From the NCBI GenBank assembly GCA_033558025.1, contig JAUCEF010000013.1, positions 2,597,001 through 2,661,000 on the forward strand: DNA of 64,000 nucleotides, written 5' to 3'. The notes under the pieces are model-generated. The model saw nothing but the letters and a program-made list of their open reading frames with translations. It searched no databases and was not told the DNA's origin. Numbering within the stretch: position 1 is the first letter of the stretch; every line of letters starts with the position of its first letter. The position numbers and the translations under genes are program-made. This document shows, piece after piece, positions 44,263 through 53,965 of this stretch. Source of the DNA: Phytophthora sp. 'mugwort'. Taxonomy: Eukaryota; Oomycota; Peronosporomycetes; Peronosporales; Peronosporaceae.

Positions 44263-46317
44263 AAAATATTGACGTGCCTGCAGCATTATATCATCGCAGC
44301 TTTGACGCCGAGCCCTCGAGCAATGGGTCGCAGCAGTCATCCTCACCCCCGCGAGCAGCGGGCACCAGTCTATGAACCATCAGGGACACAACATCCAGTC
44401 GAATACTATATAATGACACTACCACCTCTGGAATATGCTACCGAGCAAAATGCAGAGGTCCAATACACCAGTGGACGAACAATCACAATTTCAACGTATC
44501 GCGGGCCAAATTCGCATATAACGAGACGGGCAAGGTCCGGTATCGCTTTTTTTGCGTGTGACAATGCTGGAAAACCTAGGAAACTCGAATATTCTGACCG
44601 GCAGCGACTTCTCGTGGCTAGCGAACAGGGTGCAGAATGCGTATTAGCATTATGGCCGCTGACGCTACTAACACTAACACCAGTGGCCCGTGGAGAATTG
44701 CGTACACGAAGGACGGCAGCCAAATACACAACCACCCTGCTTCTTCTTATGTAAGCGTGCATGGGGCACATCGTCAGCATGATGCACGGTGGGCGCAATC
44801 TTCGACCCTGACGACTGAAAACTTCATAGAAGTGCAAGCGATGGCAGGTGTGTCGATGTCAAAAATGTTTGCAACCGCGGTGCTGCGAGATAAAAAAACT
44901 CTGGTCCTGCTGAGATACATTGAAGATATGATAAAGCATCGCGAGCAAAGCTGCTTGCTACGCAAACTAGTTCTCAGGCTCAGTTTCAACTGCTGGGAAA
45001 GAAAACGAATTTCATTTCTCGTATGAAGTTGATGCAGATACGAATCGACTCCGCTGATTAATGTGGGCACATCGAACCACGACGAAACTAGCTCGTCATT
45101 TCATGAATATATTTGTGATCAACAACACATATAAGACAAACAGGTACCGAATGCCCCTGGTAACATGATTACTCTCTTACTCGGCATGAACCACTTTTGC
45201 CGTTCGACACAGGTTTGGTTGCCGGGGGAAGCCGCACCGGATTTCGAATGGGCTCTTAAAAAATTGAAAGCTCGCATGGAAGAACATGATATGCCGATGC
45301 TCACAGTCATTGTTACCGGTAGCGACGGTACAAATCTACAAAGAAAATGTTTTCACAAGCCGGTAAATTGCTTTGCCATTGGCATATTCGGCGCAACCTG
45401 CTCGCTCTAGCTACAACGAAGATCACTATTACCCAGTGCCACACTCCTCGTAATGCAGAAAATGAAGGAATTGTGAGTAGATACTTCCATGGCCAAGTAT
45501 GACGACACCATAAATTCTGTCACTGTATCTGACTTCGACGAATGCTGTGCTGAACGTTCCGCACTCAGTTTGAACATGGATATATGTCTAAAAAAGCATT
45601 GGCGGCCATACAAAATGAAGTTTGTGCGATGCTGGACTGATAAGTACAATCATTTCGGATGTCATGATACTTCGACGGTAGAAGTAACTCATGCTACGAT
45701 AAAAGGGTGGCTTGACACCTCCAAGGGGGACCTCGTTTCTGTTTTTCAGAGATTTTTACCTTGGTGGATTAAATGTGCCACTAACAACAAAGGCCAAGCC
45801 GTGTATGAGATAGGCGGTATCCCGCATCTTCTACGAGGCGATCGATACTCTGCAGTTTTGCAAATAATTAGTATGCGAGCGCTTACCAAAACTCCTAAAT
45901 TATGGAAAATGGCGCACAACGAGGTTGTACGTGGCACCGAACTGTGTGCTCGAAGTATTTCGACGCAGCAATGGACGGCCTTACAAGCATGACCCAATGA
46001 GAATTGTCGAATCGAATGGCCGTTCTAATTTGAAGCCGAATCATTTCTATAACCATTGGTGGCTACCTGTTCCGTCTTCGAAGGCATCCTCCCGGGTCTT
46101 AGAACCAGCCCCACGACAAAAGACAGCGTGTGCAAGAACAGCTACGTCATCACCAATCGGGGCATGGCATCAACAGCGCTCGGCGTGATCTTTCGGGATT
46201 CGATTTGATCGACCAGACAAAACCTGCATTTTCGTATCAAGATCTGCTCGAACATAAAGATGTCCCTCCACCACGTTCTAGAGTTACGCTGGGCTGCGAG
46301 ACTTGGATGATTAGATG
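44263..46317 (+). pseudogene. Mutator-like transposase (MULE 2)
   Basis: Plus-strand MULE transposase in several frames and family order. Near 44400-44800: SGRTITISTYRGPNSHITRR and DGSQIHNHPASSYVSVHGAH (FAR1-like zinc-binding part). Near 45020-45330: YEVDADTNRL, then WLPGEAAPDFEWALKKLKAR and MLTVIVT, the MULE core, where the following Asp region is damaged. Near 45480-45900: RPYKMKFVRCWTDKYNHFGC and THATIKGWL (Glu region), then RYSAVLQIISMRAL. The C-terminal part (45930-46310) aligns to the post-SWIM tail, with the SWIM Cys/His lost. Many lesions. No long terminal repeats could be confirmed. Confidence 0.6.
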
Positions 46318-46694
46318 ACTTCTAAGCAAGCTTTACACATATTATTTTGGTTAATTCTTTAATTGTTCTTATGGCGTGGCCCTCACTGTTATCGTTCACC
46401 CTCCCCCCCCCTCTTGAAGTTATCACCATCTGGCAATGTAGCGCCTTGCGCCTTGACTTTTACTACCCGGTCGCTCCGCTACGGGAGCTTCCTAAATACT
46501 CCCAAACTGTTCCTTTTTTTCTGATTTTCAGACAACGATGGATAAAACCGGCAATGAAGAACCCGGCAAAACAATTGTAGTTTTCACTGTGCAAAATTTG
46601 GTAAGCCAATTAAAATCGATCCCAACACTTGGTTCTGTAGGGGAAATCTTCGGAGCATCGAACTTTGGAGAATCAGGGCAAAAACGTGCGAGCA
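46318..46694. other. No gene seen
   Basis: Spacer with a run of nine C at 46403-46411; ends at the 5' LTR of gypsy 2. Confidence 0.4.
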
Positions 46695-47055
46695 TCTAAC
46701 GGGATTACATGAAGAGTGCCAGGTCACAGTAGTGTACCCAAGCACCCCTAGTGATGTAGCCAACATCATTATGACGTCACGGTAATGACGTCACGGATGG
46801 TTACCACACATATGGTACAAAGATCTCAGAACCACCCGATAGGATAACATCTATGATACTTTATAGGTGGCTTATAGCTTGTATGTAGACGCACATTAAA
46901 GCAGATCACCTATAAATATATTCAATATTATATCTTCGAATTTTGGTAATAATCCCCTCAGACCACGGACTTGTGAACTGCCGTTCACTGAGATTTGTTT
47001 GTATACGCTCCGGAAGTCACAATTCCTGTGCGCAAGATTTATGTGCCCCGTCACA
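46695..47055 (+). repeat. 5' LTR of gypsy 2
   Basis: TCTAACGGGATTACATG (TG start altered to TC) to CCGTCACA. It shares TGAACTGCCGTTCACTGA, GATAACATCTA and TCCGGAAGTCACA with the 3' LTR. Immediately after it, TGGTAGCGGGTTA (47058-47070) could be the primer-binding site. Confidence 0.8.
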
Positions 47056-47349
47056 ATTGGTAGCGGGTTACTACTTGAAACATATGAGATCCTAGCAACA
47101 TGGACCGGAATGAGTTTTCCCATCTGAAAGACTCGCAGTTTGAGTCCGTTCGTAAGATGACTGTCAGCTTTGGCTTTAATGCCTTGAACCGCTTAGCGTC
47201 GTCAATGCAAGCTGAGTAGGTCGAGCGCGTGACCGCGTTCGACGTACGAGCGGATGCAGGTTACGGCAGCAGAGCCGAAACAGGTTTACTCCATAACGTT
47301 GAGGCTGAAGGTAATCCCATACGAAGGGGAAGGAATGTGAAAACCTTCA

Positions 47350-48040
47350 CTTCTGGATGCGAACGTTGAGCTCGCAATGGATGCGGCTCTCATCGCTTCC
47401 GAGCACACCCAAGTAGCATTCGCCCTCTCCAACTTTAGCGGGCGTCGAAAGAGTTGGGCGTATACGCGGGAAGTGGCAATGTCTGGATGCTTCGCATCCG
47501 GGCTCAGCTCTGTGAGCAGTTTAGAGCCGAGTTCCTTCAGGCGAACTACGGGTACCGCCAGCGGTCACAATTCCTGCCATGTAACCAGGGAAGGCGTGAG
47601 CTGCACGAGTACATCCAGGAGATGCGGGAGCTCACCGCATCCCTCGTGGGGAACCCTCTCCAAGAACACATCAATACGACGGTGTTCATGGACGGCCTAA
47701 GCATGGTCCCGGCCCACACCCAGCGATTTCGGATGCAGGCCAATACCCTGGAGGCGGCGATCCAGGTCGTCCTCCAAGAGGAGGCCAGGCGCGCACGCCG
47801 GCGGCGATGTGGCCAGGGTCAGCAGCATCAAGTCGCGGGATGGAGAGACCAGTTCCCATTGAGCTTGAGCTCGCTGAGCAGCATGATATTCGCTACTATA
47901 GCTGTGGTAAGCTAGGGCACATGGCACGTGCCTGTATTACGGGTGGACAACGAAAGCGTTTCCCTCTTCAGCCCATCGCGCTCAAGGGTCGCTGGCAAAG
48001 GCCGCGACCCCACGGGCAGGGGAACGCAGGACACCAGTAG
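47350..48040 (+). pseudogene. Gypsy 2 gag
   Basis: MDAALIASEHTQVAFALSNF and RRKSWAYTREVA open the capsid domain. After a frame change come QLCEQFRAEFLQANYGYRQR, YIQEMRELTASLVGNPLQEH and FMDGLSMVPAHTQRFR. The zinc knuckle, in another frame, is YYSCGKLGHMARAC, with the first Cys of CxxC replaced by Tyr. Binds and packages the element RNA when intact. Confidence 0.7.
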
Positions 48041-48128
48041 GGGCGGGACACCATACTGGGGACGATCTAAGCCTTCATGAGCGGTGCGCGGGTGGCGCGC
48101 ACCATGGAGACTTAGCCCCTGAGAGCCT

Positions 48129-48489
48129 TTGCATTCTCGAATCGAAGAAGGGCAGCGTTGTGCTGCTAGTAATACACGTAAGTATACGGGGATATACCTA
48201 TCTCTTCCGAGTCTTGATAGACTCCGGGGCGTCGAAGAACTTCGCACACTCCCAGACTGTTGCGGAGAACAGCAACAAGCTGGCCGATGCTTTACGAGAA
48301 AGCAAAGGCAACGGGACAGTGTCGGTACAACTGGCCGACGGAACGGTGATTACCGTTCCCAAGATCCATGTGGATCTATCTGTGAAGTTCGAGGACTTCG
48401 CCGGCATGGGACAGTTTACTGTCCTAGAGATGGACAAGTATGACTTGATCCTGGACATGCCCTGGCTCGAGGAACATGAGCCTGAATAG
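48129..48489 (+). pseudogene. Gypsy 2 aspartic protease
   Basis: Retropepsin with an intact active site, LFRVLIDSGASKNFA, followed by VSVQLADGTVITVPKIHVDL and YDLILDMPWLEEHEPE. Open from about 48160 to the stop at 48487. The best preserved part of the element; the downstream RT no longer follows it. Confidence 0.75.
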
Positions 48490-48562
48490 ATTGGCGAGAC
48501 AAAGCGGGGCCAGCCGGCCCGCAGTTACTGGCAGAATTCAGAAGCAGCGGGAAAAGGCATGC

Positions 48563-48632
48563 CTCCTCCCTGGATTGAACCGGGGAACCTTCTGTTTACA
48601 AGACAGATGCTCTACCACTGGAACCCCGCACC
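48563..48632 (-). ncRNA. tRNA-Thr(UGU)-like sequence, probably a pseudogene
   Basis: The minus strand has a D-arm-like AGTGGTAGAGC, an anticodon arm TCTGT-CTTGTAA-ACAGA (anticodon TGT), and a perfect B box GGTTCAATCC with a T stem having one mismatch. The flanking segments do not pair as an acceptor stem, so it is unlikely to give a working tRNA. It sits exactly where homology to RT stops in the inverted pol piece. Confidence 0.5.
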
Positions 48633-48639
48633 ATGCTTG

Positions 48640-49318
48640 CCTTGGCTTAGCGGCAAAGAAGGTATCAAGGACCTCGCACTGCTCGCGAGGCAGCGACCGT
48701 TGTCTGGTGACACAGAACTTTGTGCCCGGCTCGAGCTCAATCTCGTGCCAGATCCTGCGCTCCGGTGGAAGTTGACACGGTGGAACCTTGGACACCACGT
48801 TCTTAAACTCCTCCATTAAAAGATAAACGGGATCCTTCGGGTTCTTGAGAATCTCAGAACCCTAGCGCGGGGCACATTGGAGGAGAATTATTCCAGGACG
48901 CCCTCGTCCATAACCGAGGAGGAATTCAATTCCTCAGGAGTGGCCTCTTGCTTCAAGCGTACCTCCTCCACGATCTCCCCAGCCTTCAAGTTGGCAAGGA
49001 AATCTGTCATTGTTAATTTTGTCGAGGTTCAGGAGCTCTGACACCTCTGGTAGCGGCTCTAGCTAGATGCCGCCTCCCTTGACTCGATGGCAGGTCTCGC
49101 CGTCGAGGATGCGATAGCATCCTTCGACTAGCCGTATGGGGCCTGGGTTCCGAGTCACTTGAAGCGACACAAATCTGAAGTGACTTCAGACTCGACTTGC
49201 GGTGTCGGCTATGGCGTCGACGTCGACTTTGACGTGGTACTTGGTTACCCAAGGCTGCGGACGTCTCATTGAGGACGTCCAAAGCGTCTAGGGCTTCGTC
49301 TGGAACATGGTTACCCAC
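48640..49318 (-). pseudogene. Inverted pol segment of gypsy 2 (protease-RT linker and RT start)
   Basis: Read on the minus strand from 49318: VGNHVPDEALDALDVL-like linker, LPEVSELLNLDK, TDFLANLKAGEIVEEV, ELNSSSVMDEGVLE, then near 48816 KNVVSKVPPCQLPPERRIWH, EIELEPGTKFCVTRQ and SLPREQCEVLDTFFAAK. This is the stretch that normally lies between protease and the RT fingers on the sense strand. Homology ends at about 48645, where the tRNA-like sequence begins. Confidence 0.65.
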
Positions 49319-49468
49319 ACAAGAAGCTCATTCCACCGCTCCGTTTTTCAGTTATGGTCTGGGTGACTTGGTGTGGAAGATGGTTACCCACACAGGAAGC
49401 ACCTCGCGCGTCTTCCTCGCCAGTTTCAGTCTGGGTGACTTGGTGTGGACCTAGGTTACCCACCTGGT
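49308..49468. repeat. 73-bp tandem repeat, about 2.2 units
   Basis: Units start ATGGTTACCCACACA at 49308 and 49381, and AGGTTACCCACC at about 49454. Each ends CTGGGTGACTTGGTGTGGA. Unit middles differ, so the duplication is not recent. Confidence 0.7.
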
Positions 49469-49469
49469 C

Positions 49470-50039
49470 GGTGCCACCCGGCACCGCCACTCTTTAAGCC
49501 TTGGCCGCCGGTCTAGATTCCGGCGGGGGTCGAGGGCTATCCTGTACGGATGCCGCACTCGACCAAATGAAGCTTCTGCTGGGGCGCTGCCTCTAGGGAG
49601 TCTCTCAATACATCGACGGCTCCCACATTCATTGGATGCTCAAGCATCCCGGCGCCCCTTACGGACGCCCCAGTTCCTGGCAGTGGTGGAAACATGGCTC
49701 GGTGGAATTCGACCGGCACTGATACAAAGAGCACATCGGGGGAAGATGCTGATATTCACGAAGTGTTGGAGCCCTTTCGAGTCGAGAGTCTTCGAAGCCG
49801 ACCTCCCGCATCGATCTCGCGTGCGGTTGCTGTTAAAGGCAACCACCAAATGGCAAGGAAGCGAATTCCATCATCGCACGAGGAGGTAGAGGCCCTATCA
49901 GCAAACAAACGACGCTGCGGGGGGGGGGGGGCAGCCACGACAAACGCTCATGCTTGCCATCGGGCCAATGATCTATATTTGCATTATTGGCAAAGATTAA
50001 GAGAGTAAACGGTCGAATCAATTTGATTTCAAGCTGGCC
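49470..50039. other. Decayed pol region of gypsy 2, RT/RNase H not recognisable
   Basis: This is where RT and RNase H should lie. No RT block was found on either strand. A run of 13 G lies at 49919-49931. Confidence 0.4.
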
Positions 50040-51440
50040 ACCTGTAGTGTGAGGCCGGACTATGTGCTAGCGAACATAAGTCGGGCCACGATCGATCTAT
50101 ATGATCAGATACGCATGGCGTATCGGGGCGACGAAGCCCTGGCAGCACTGGTGCGTTTCCTGGCCGATGGCAAGGAAGCCAAGGCCGAGTGGCTCACGCC
50201 ACGTCAGAGAGCCCGGCTCAATCGATACGAATGGGCCGATGGCCTGCTTTACTATCGCGTGGAGCCACATGAACCTCCACGCGTAGTCGTTCCAAACGAC
50301 GAGGATAGCAAGTTTAATATCCTACCGGAGGCGCAGGATGCTCCGTCCAGCGGCCACTTGGGCCGCGAGAAGACCTTCCAATCGGTATCTCAGTACTTTT
50401 GGTGGGTCCACATGTACAAGTGGGTCGCACAGTACGTGAAGACATGTGAAACATGTCAGCGAGTGAAACCCGCCAGGCACGCCTCGGCTCCTTTGCAGAG
50501 CCTGCCCGTTCCAGGGATGGATTGCTGGAAGTCGATACGTCTGGATTTCATCTTCAGACTTCCAGAGGACGGCCACGGAAACGGGCATCTTGGTGTTCGT
50601 GCGCCGTCTGAGCAAGATGGTGCGCCTTGCTCCGGTCCAAGACACAGTGACTGGGGAACAGGCTGCGAATCTTTTCCTGGATGGCGCTTTCCGCCATCAT
50701 GGTCTGCCGGAGACAAATGTCTCGGATCCTGACCCGCGGTTACCGCTGCGTTCTGGCGAACGCTGTTCCAACGACTTGGAACAAGGCTGCACATGTCCAC
50801 TACCGACCATCTTCAGACGGATGGGCAGACGGAGCGTGTCAACAGAGTGCTTGAGGACATTCTACGCAGCGTCTGTTCGGAGGCTCCTCGCGCTTGGTTA
50901 GAAGGCCTGCCAATCGTTGAGCTTGCACTCAAGAATGCGGTTCATCGACCGGATATACCCCGTTCTATCTGAATGGCTTACGGCATCTACGGGTGCCGCT
51001 CACGTCGCGAGACAGCACCCCGTATTCAGTTCTAAATGGGGGAGAGGATCGGAAATCGCTTTCCTCCCGGGTCTCGGACATGAGACCGATTTCCTTGCGG
51101 AAACAAGTGGAGTCTTTTATAGACACCAGGCTAAACGTAATCAGTCGTGTCCGTGATGCCATGGCAGCGGCACAGGACAAACAAAAAGAGTACTTTGACA
51201 AGAATGGAAGAAGAAACTTAAACGTGTTTAATGTTGGGGAATTAGTTCTACTAGACACTAGGAACTTGCCACTCGCCACGGTAAGGTCCGTTGGGAGCAA
51301 CAACTGAAGCACCGCTTCATTGGACCCTTCGCGATCCTGGCCAGGCATGGTGCGGCATACATTATTGACCTGCCTAAGTCGATGACGACCCACCCGACGT
51401 TCTACGTGGGCCGTCTGAAGCGGTACCATGATCCGCAGGG
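50040..51440 (+). pseudogene. Gypsy 2 integrase
   Basis: RPDYVLANISRATIDLYDQI leads into the HHCC zinc region (SGHLGREKTFQSVSQYFWWV, then CETCQRVKP). The catalytic core is in pieces: SIRLDFIFRLPEDGHGN, FVRRLSKMVRLAPV, HHGLPETNVSDPDPR. After further frame changes come VFNVGELVLLDTRNLPLATV, FIGPFAILARHGAAY and YVGRLKRYHDP, the C-terminal GPY/F-like part. Several frameshifts. Confidence 0.7.
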
Positions 51441-52013
51441 CTCACAGGCCCCAGCTCTACAATGCGAGGCTGCGACTCTTCTCTCTGAGCACGCCCAGAG
51501 CCAGAAGCCTAGGTCCCTTGCGGGGCGCGGAAGGGACTGCATAGGAAGGAACCCCGGCTGCATACGCCGCGTATGAGCCATAGTGATACGGCTGGGAGTA
51601 CGCAGGAGGCGCTCCTGCCAGGGACAGAGGCGGCAGTAGGTCCCGAACGCGCCCGTTGGACTCGGTCCATGGACGCCCAAAAGGCATCCAGACGTTGGAA
51701 AATCTCGTCAACGTCATTCGTACGACGGTCGACCCATCCTTCGAGGGCCGACAAATCATCGACCAGACGATTCACGTCGTCACGAATCGGCCCAAGGACC
51801 CCAGCGCCCCCGGCCTGGGCGGGCAGCAGCCCTCCCCCCCCCTCTCACCAAGCCCGAGCGCAATCTCAAGCGCAAGGACTCGACGACGAAGAGCGGTGTT
51901 TTCAACGGCCCGAGGTGAAGCCGAAGTCGGCACACCAGGTCCTAAGCTGGACCGGAGGGGCGGCGCCTCATACTAGTACTCGTTCAAGGCCACACCGCCT
52001 CTCCTCGACCGTA

Positions 52014-52330
52014 ATAGGGAGACCCACTACCACGTGGAACGTGTGCTCCAGGAGCGGCGCGTTCACGGGAAGCGCCACCTCCGCGTGAAGTGGAGGGGGT
52101 ATTCGGAAGCTGAGTGCTCCTGGGAGCCGTACCAACGGCTCCAGGCTACTGCCCGAAGGCTGTCGCGATTTGGGAGAAGAATCGGCGGCGGCTTCGTAAG
52201 TTGTTTGGGCTTTCTTGCCCGAACGGGGTGTGGTCGTAGAGCAAAGCCCATACCCCCGCTCATCGTGAGCACTAGAACCGGAATTCTTCTGCAGTTCTCG
52301 AGAGAGCTGCCGTTTGCCTACCACATGGGC
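52014..52330 (+). pseudogene. Gypsy 2 chromodomain
   Basis: ERVLQERRVHGKRHLRVKWR followed by GYSEAECSWEPYQRLQA is a well-formed chromodomain of the integrase C-terminus. It is separated from the integrase by about 570 bp of Pro/Ser-rich linker or inserted sequence (51441-52013) that includes a run of nine C. Confidence 0.7.
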
Positions 52331-53592
52331 AAACTCAATACGCAGATCTTGAAGGCCAAGGATGGCCTGCAGCGTGAGATCCTGCCGGAGAACATCAAGT
52401 TGTTATCGTGAGCAGCGCGTTGCTGCCCACCCCCAGAAGACCCCCACAGGGCATTACGGATGTGTAGCCCCACATAGGTGTAAGTCCCAATCGGACGCTG
52501 GCTTCTTTCGCTGGCTCGCGAACCCCTTGAGAGGGATGTTGTGCGGTGCCAGGAGCACGCATCGAGTAATGCTCACGTTTTGGAACAGGGGCTGCTTGCC
52601 CAGCAGGTGGCGCTCATAAGCGCCTCGAGAAGAGCGCCCGTCAAGAAGCAAGCGAGGCGGCTGGAGCTGACCCATGTAGGAGTCGGCTCCGTAGGACCCC
52701 TCAGTACCCGGGAACGTAAGGCGGTTCCCCACGAACAGGTGAAGAGTACTGCACAGGCGACGGGGTCGTCGGGGCCCGTGCTCCCTTATGACGAGCGGCC
52801 TGTACTCCGACTGCTGCCCGTCCAGATCTTTGGAGATCTCTCGGCCGATTTGACCCTCTTCCTCGCCGGAAGAAAAACTGAATAGGCCCTTGTTCGTGAG
52901 CGTGAGGGTTCATACCCTTCACGGATCGGAGAACTGGAAGCAGCGCGCCGCTTACGGCTGATGTCCGAGGCTGCTGCAGCCTTAGCACGCAGCCTTGGCG
53001 CGGACAGTTGCCTCAGCGAGCGTCAGGTTATTGACCGGAGAACGAGGTTTCTCTTTATCCTCCTTGGGTGAGCATGGGCTCCCCTAGCTCTCGGTCGTTT
53101 TCGGCGCGTCTCCACCGTCGCTGTGATGGCTAGGCAGCGGGGTACAGGACCCAAGCGAGTCCAACTGACTCGGGTCGCCGTCAGCCCCCTTCACGAGCGG
53201 GATCTCGTTATCACCCCAGGACATGGGAGACTTGTCCGAGTCCTCATAGTCCACGAGGAGCTCAGGGTCTTCCTCAGGCGGTTCAACTGCCTTGGAGGTC
53301 ATCTTGGATGCCACCTTGGTGGATCGCTTAGCGGCAAAGCCTTTGCCAGACGGCTTAGAGCTTTTCAGGCGCTTTCGCACCGGTACCAGACCGAGTCTTG
53401 GTCATGCTTAAGGCTGACGTGGAAGCCGAAGAAGAAGAAGAGCACGCGGAATTGCTCGGGCTCAAAAGGAAATGAGCCGGTTGCAGAAACCAACCGCAGC
53501 GAAGTCGATGTAATACGACTTGGAGAGTGAAAGACGGAGATTTCCTTTCACTCGCCCTGGATGGTCGGTAAACCGAACTTAAGTGGGGGGGA
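52331..53592. other. 3' untranslated part of gypsy 2, possible antisense gag-like frame
   Basis: The minus-strand frame 53380-53084 reads RKRLKSSKPSGKGFAAKRST, then EDPELLVDYEDSDKS, a basic-acidic pattern like some oomycete gag leaders; uncertain. The end, AAGTGGGGGGGA (53581-53592), is the polypurine tract next to the 3' LTR. Confidence 0.35.
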
Positions 53593-53965
53593 TGTAACGG
53601 GGTTACATGAAGAGTGCCAAATCACTCTTCAGAGCAGCTGTACCCAAGTATACTAAGTGATGTAGCCGACATCACTATGACGTCGACAGTACTGAAGTCA
53701 TGGATAGATACCACAGATATGGTACAAAGACCTCAGAGCCACTCAATAGGATAACATCTAGGGTACTTTATAGGTGACTAATATTTGGTATGTAGATGCA
53801 CTAAAGGAAAGAAAAAGGGTCACCTTTAAATATATTCAGTCTTAAATCTACCTAGTTTTGGTAACAGTCCCACAGGCCAGGGACTAGTGAACTGCCGTTC
53901 ACTGAAAGTTTGTACTCTCCGGAAGTCACACTTCCTGTTCGCAAGGTGTTGTGTGCCCTGTCACA
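53593..53965 (+). repeat. 3' LTR of gypsy 2
   Basis: TGTAACGGGGTTACATG to CCTGTCACA, homologous along its whole length to 46695-47055, with an extra GCAGCTGTACCC-type insertion near its start. Confidence 0.8.

Larger units (their letters stand above)
46695..53965 (+). mobile_element. Ty3/gypsy chromovirus with two LTRs (gypsy 2), internally rearranged
   Basis: LTRs at 46695-47055 and 53593-53965, a 7-G polypurine tract just before the 3' LTR, and gag, protease, integrase and chromodomain on the plus strand. The start of RT lies on the opposite strand (48640-49020) and the RT core is missing. The 5-bp flanks GAGCA and GTACC do not match. Confidence 0.8.

Noticed and set aside
48563..48632. 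Functional tRNA-Thr gene
   Set aside because: The segments that should form the acceptor stem do not pair and the T stem has a mismatch.
49308..49468. CRISPR-like array
   Set aside because: Only about two units with diverged middles and no spacers, in a eukaryotic genome; it is a plain tandem repeat.
51457..51775. Antisense gag-like frame in gypsy 2 (VDDLSALEGWVDRR...)
   Set aside because: It overlaps the linker before the chromodomain, and the resemblance is too weak to separate from a shadow frame.
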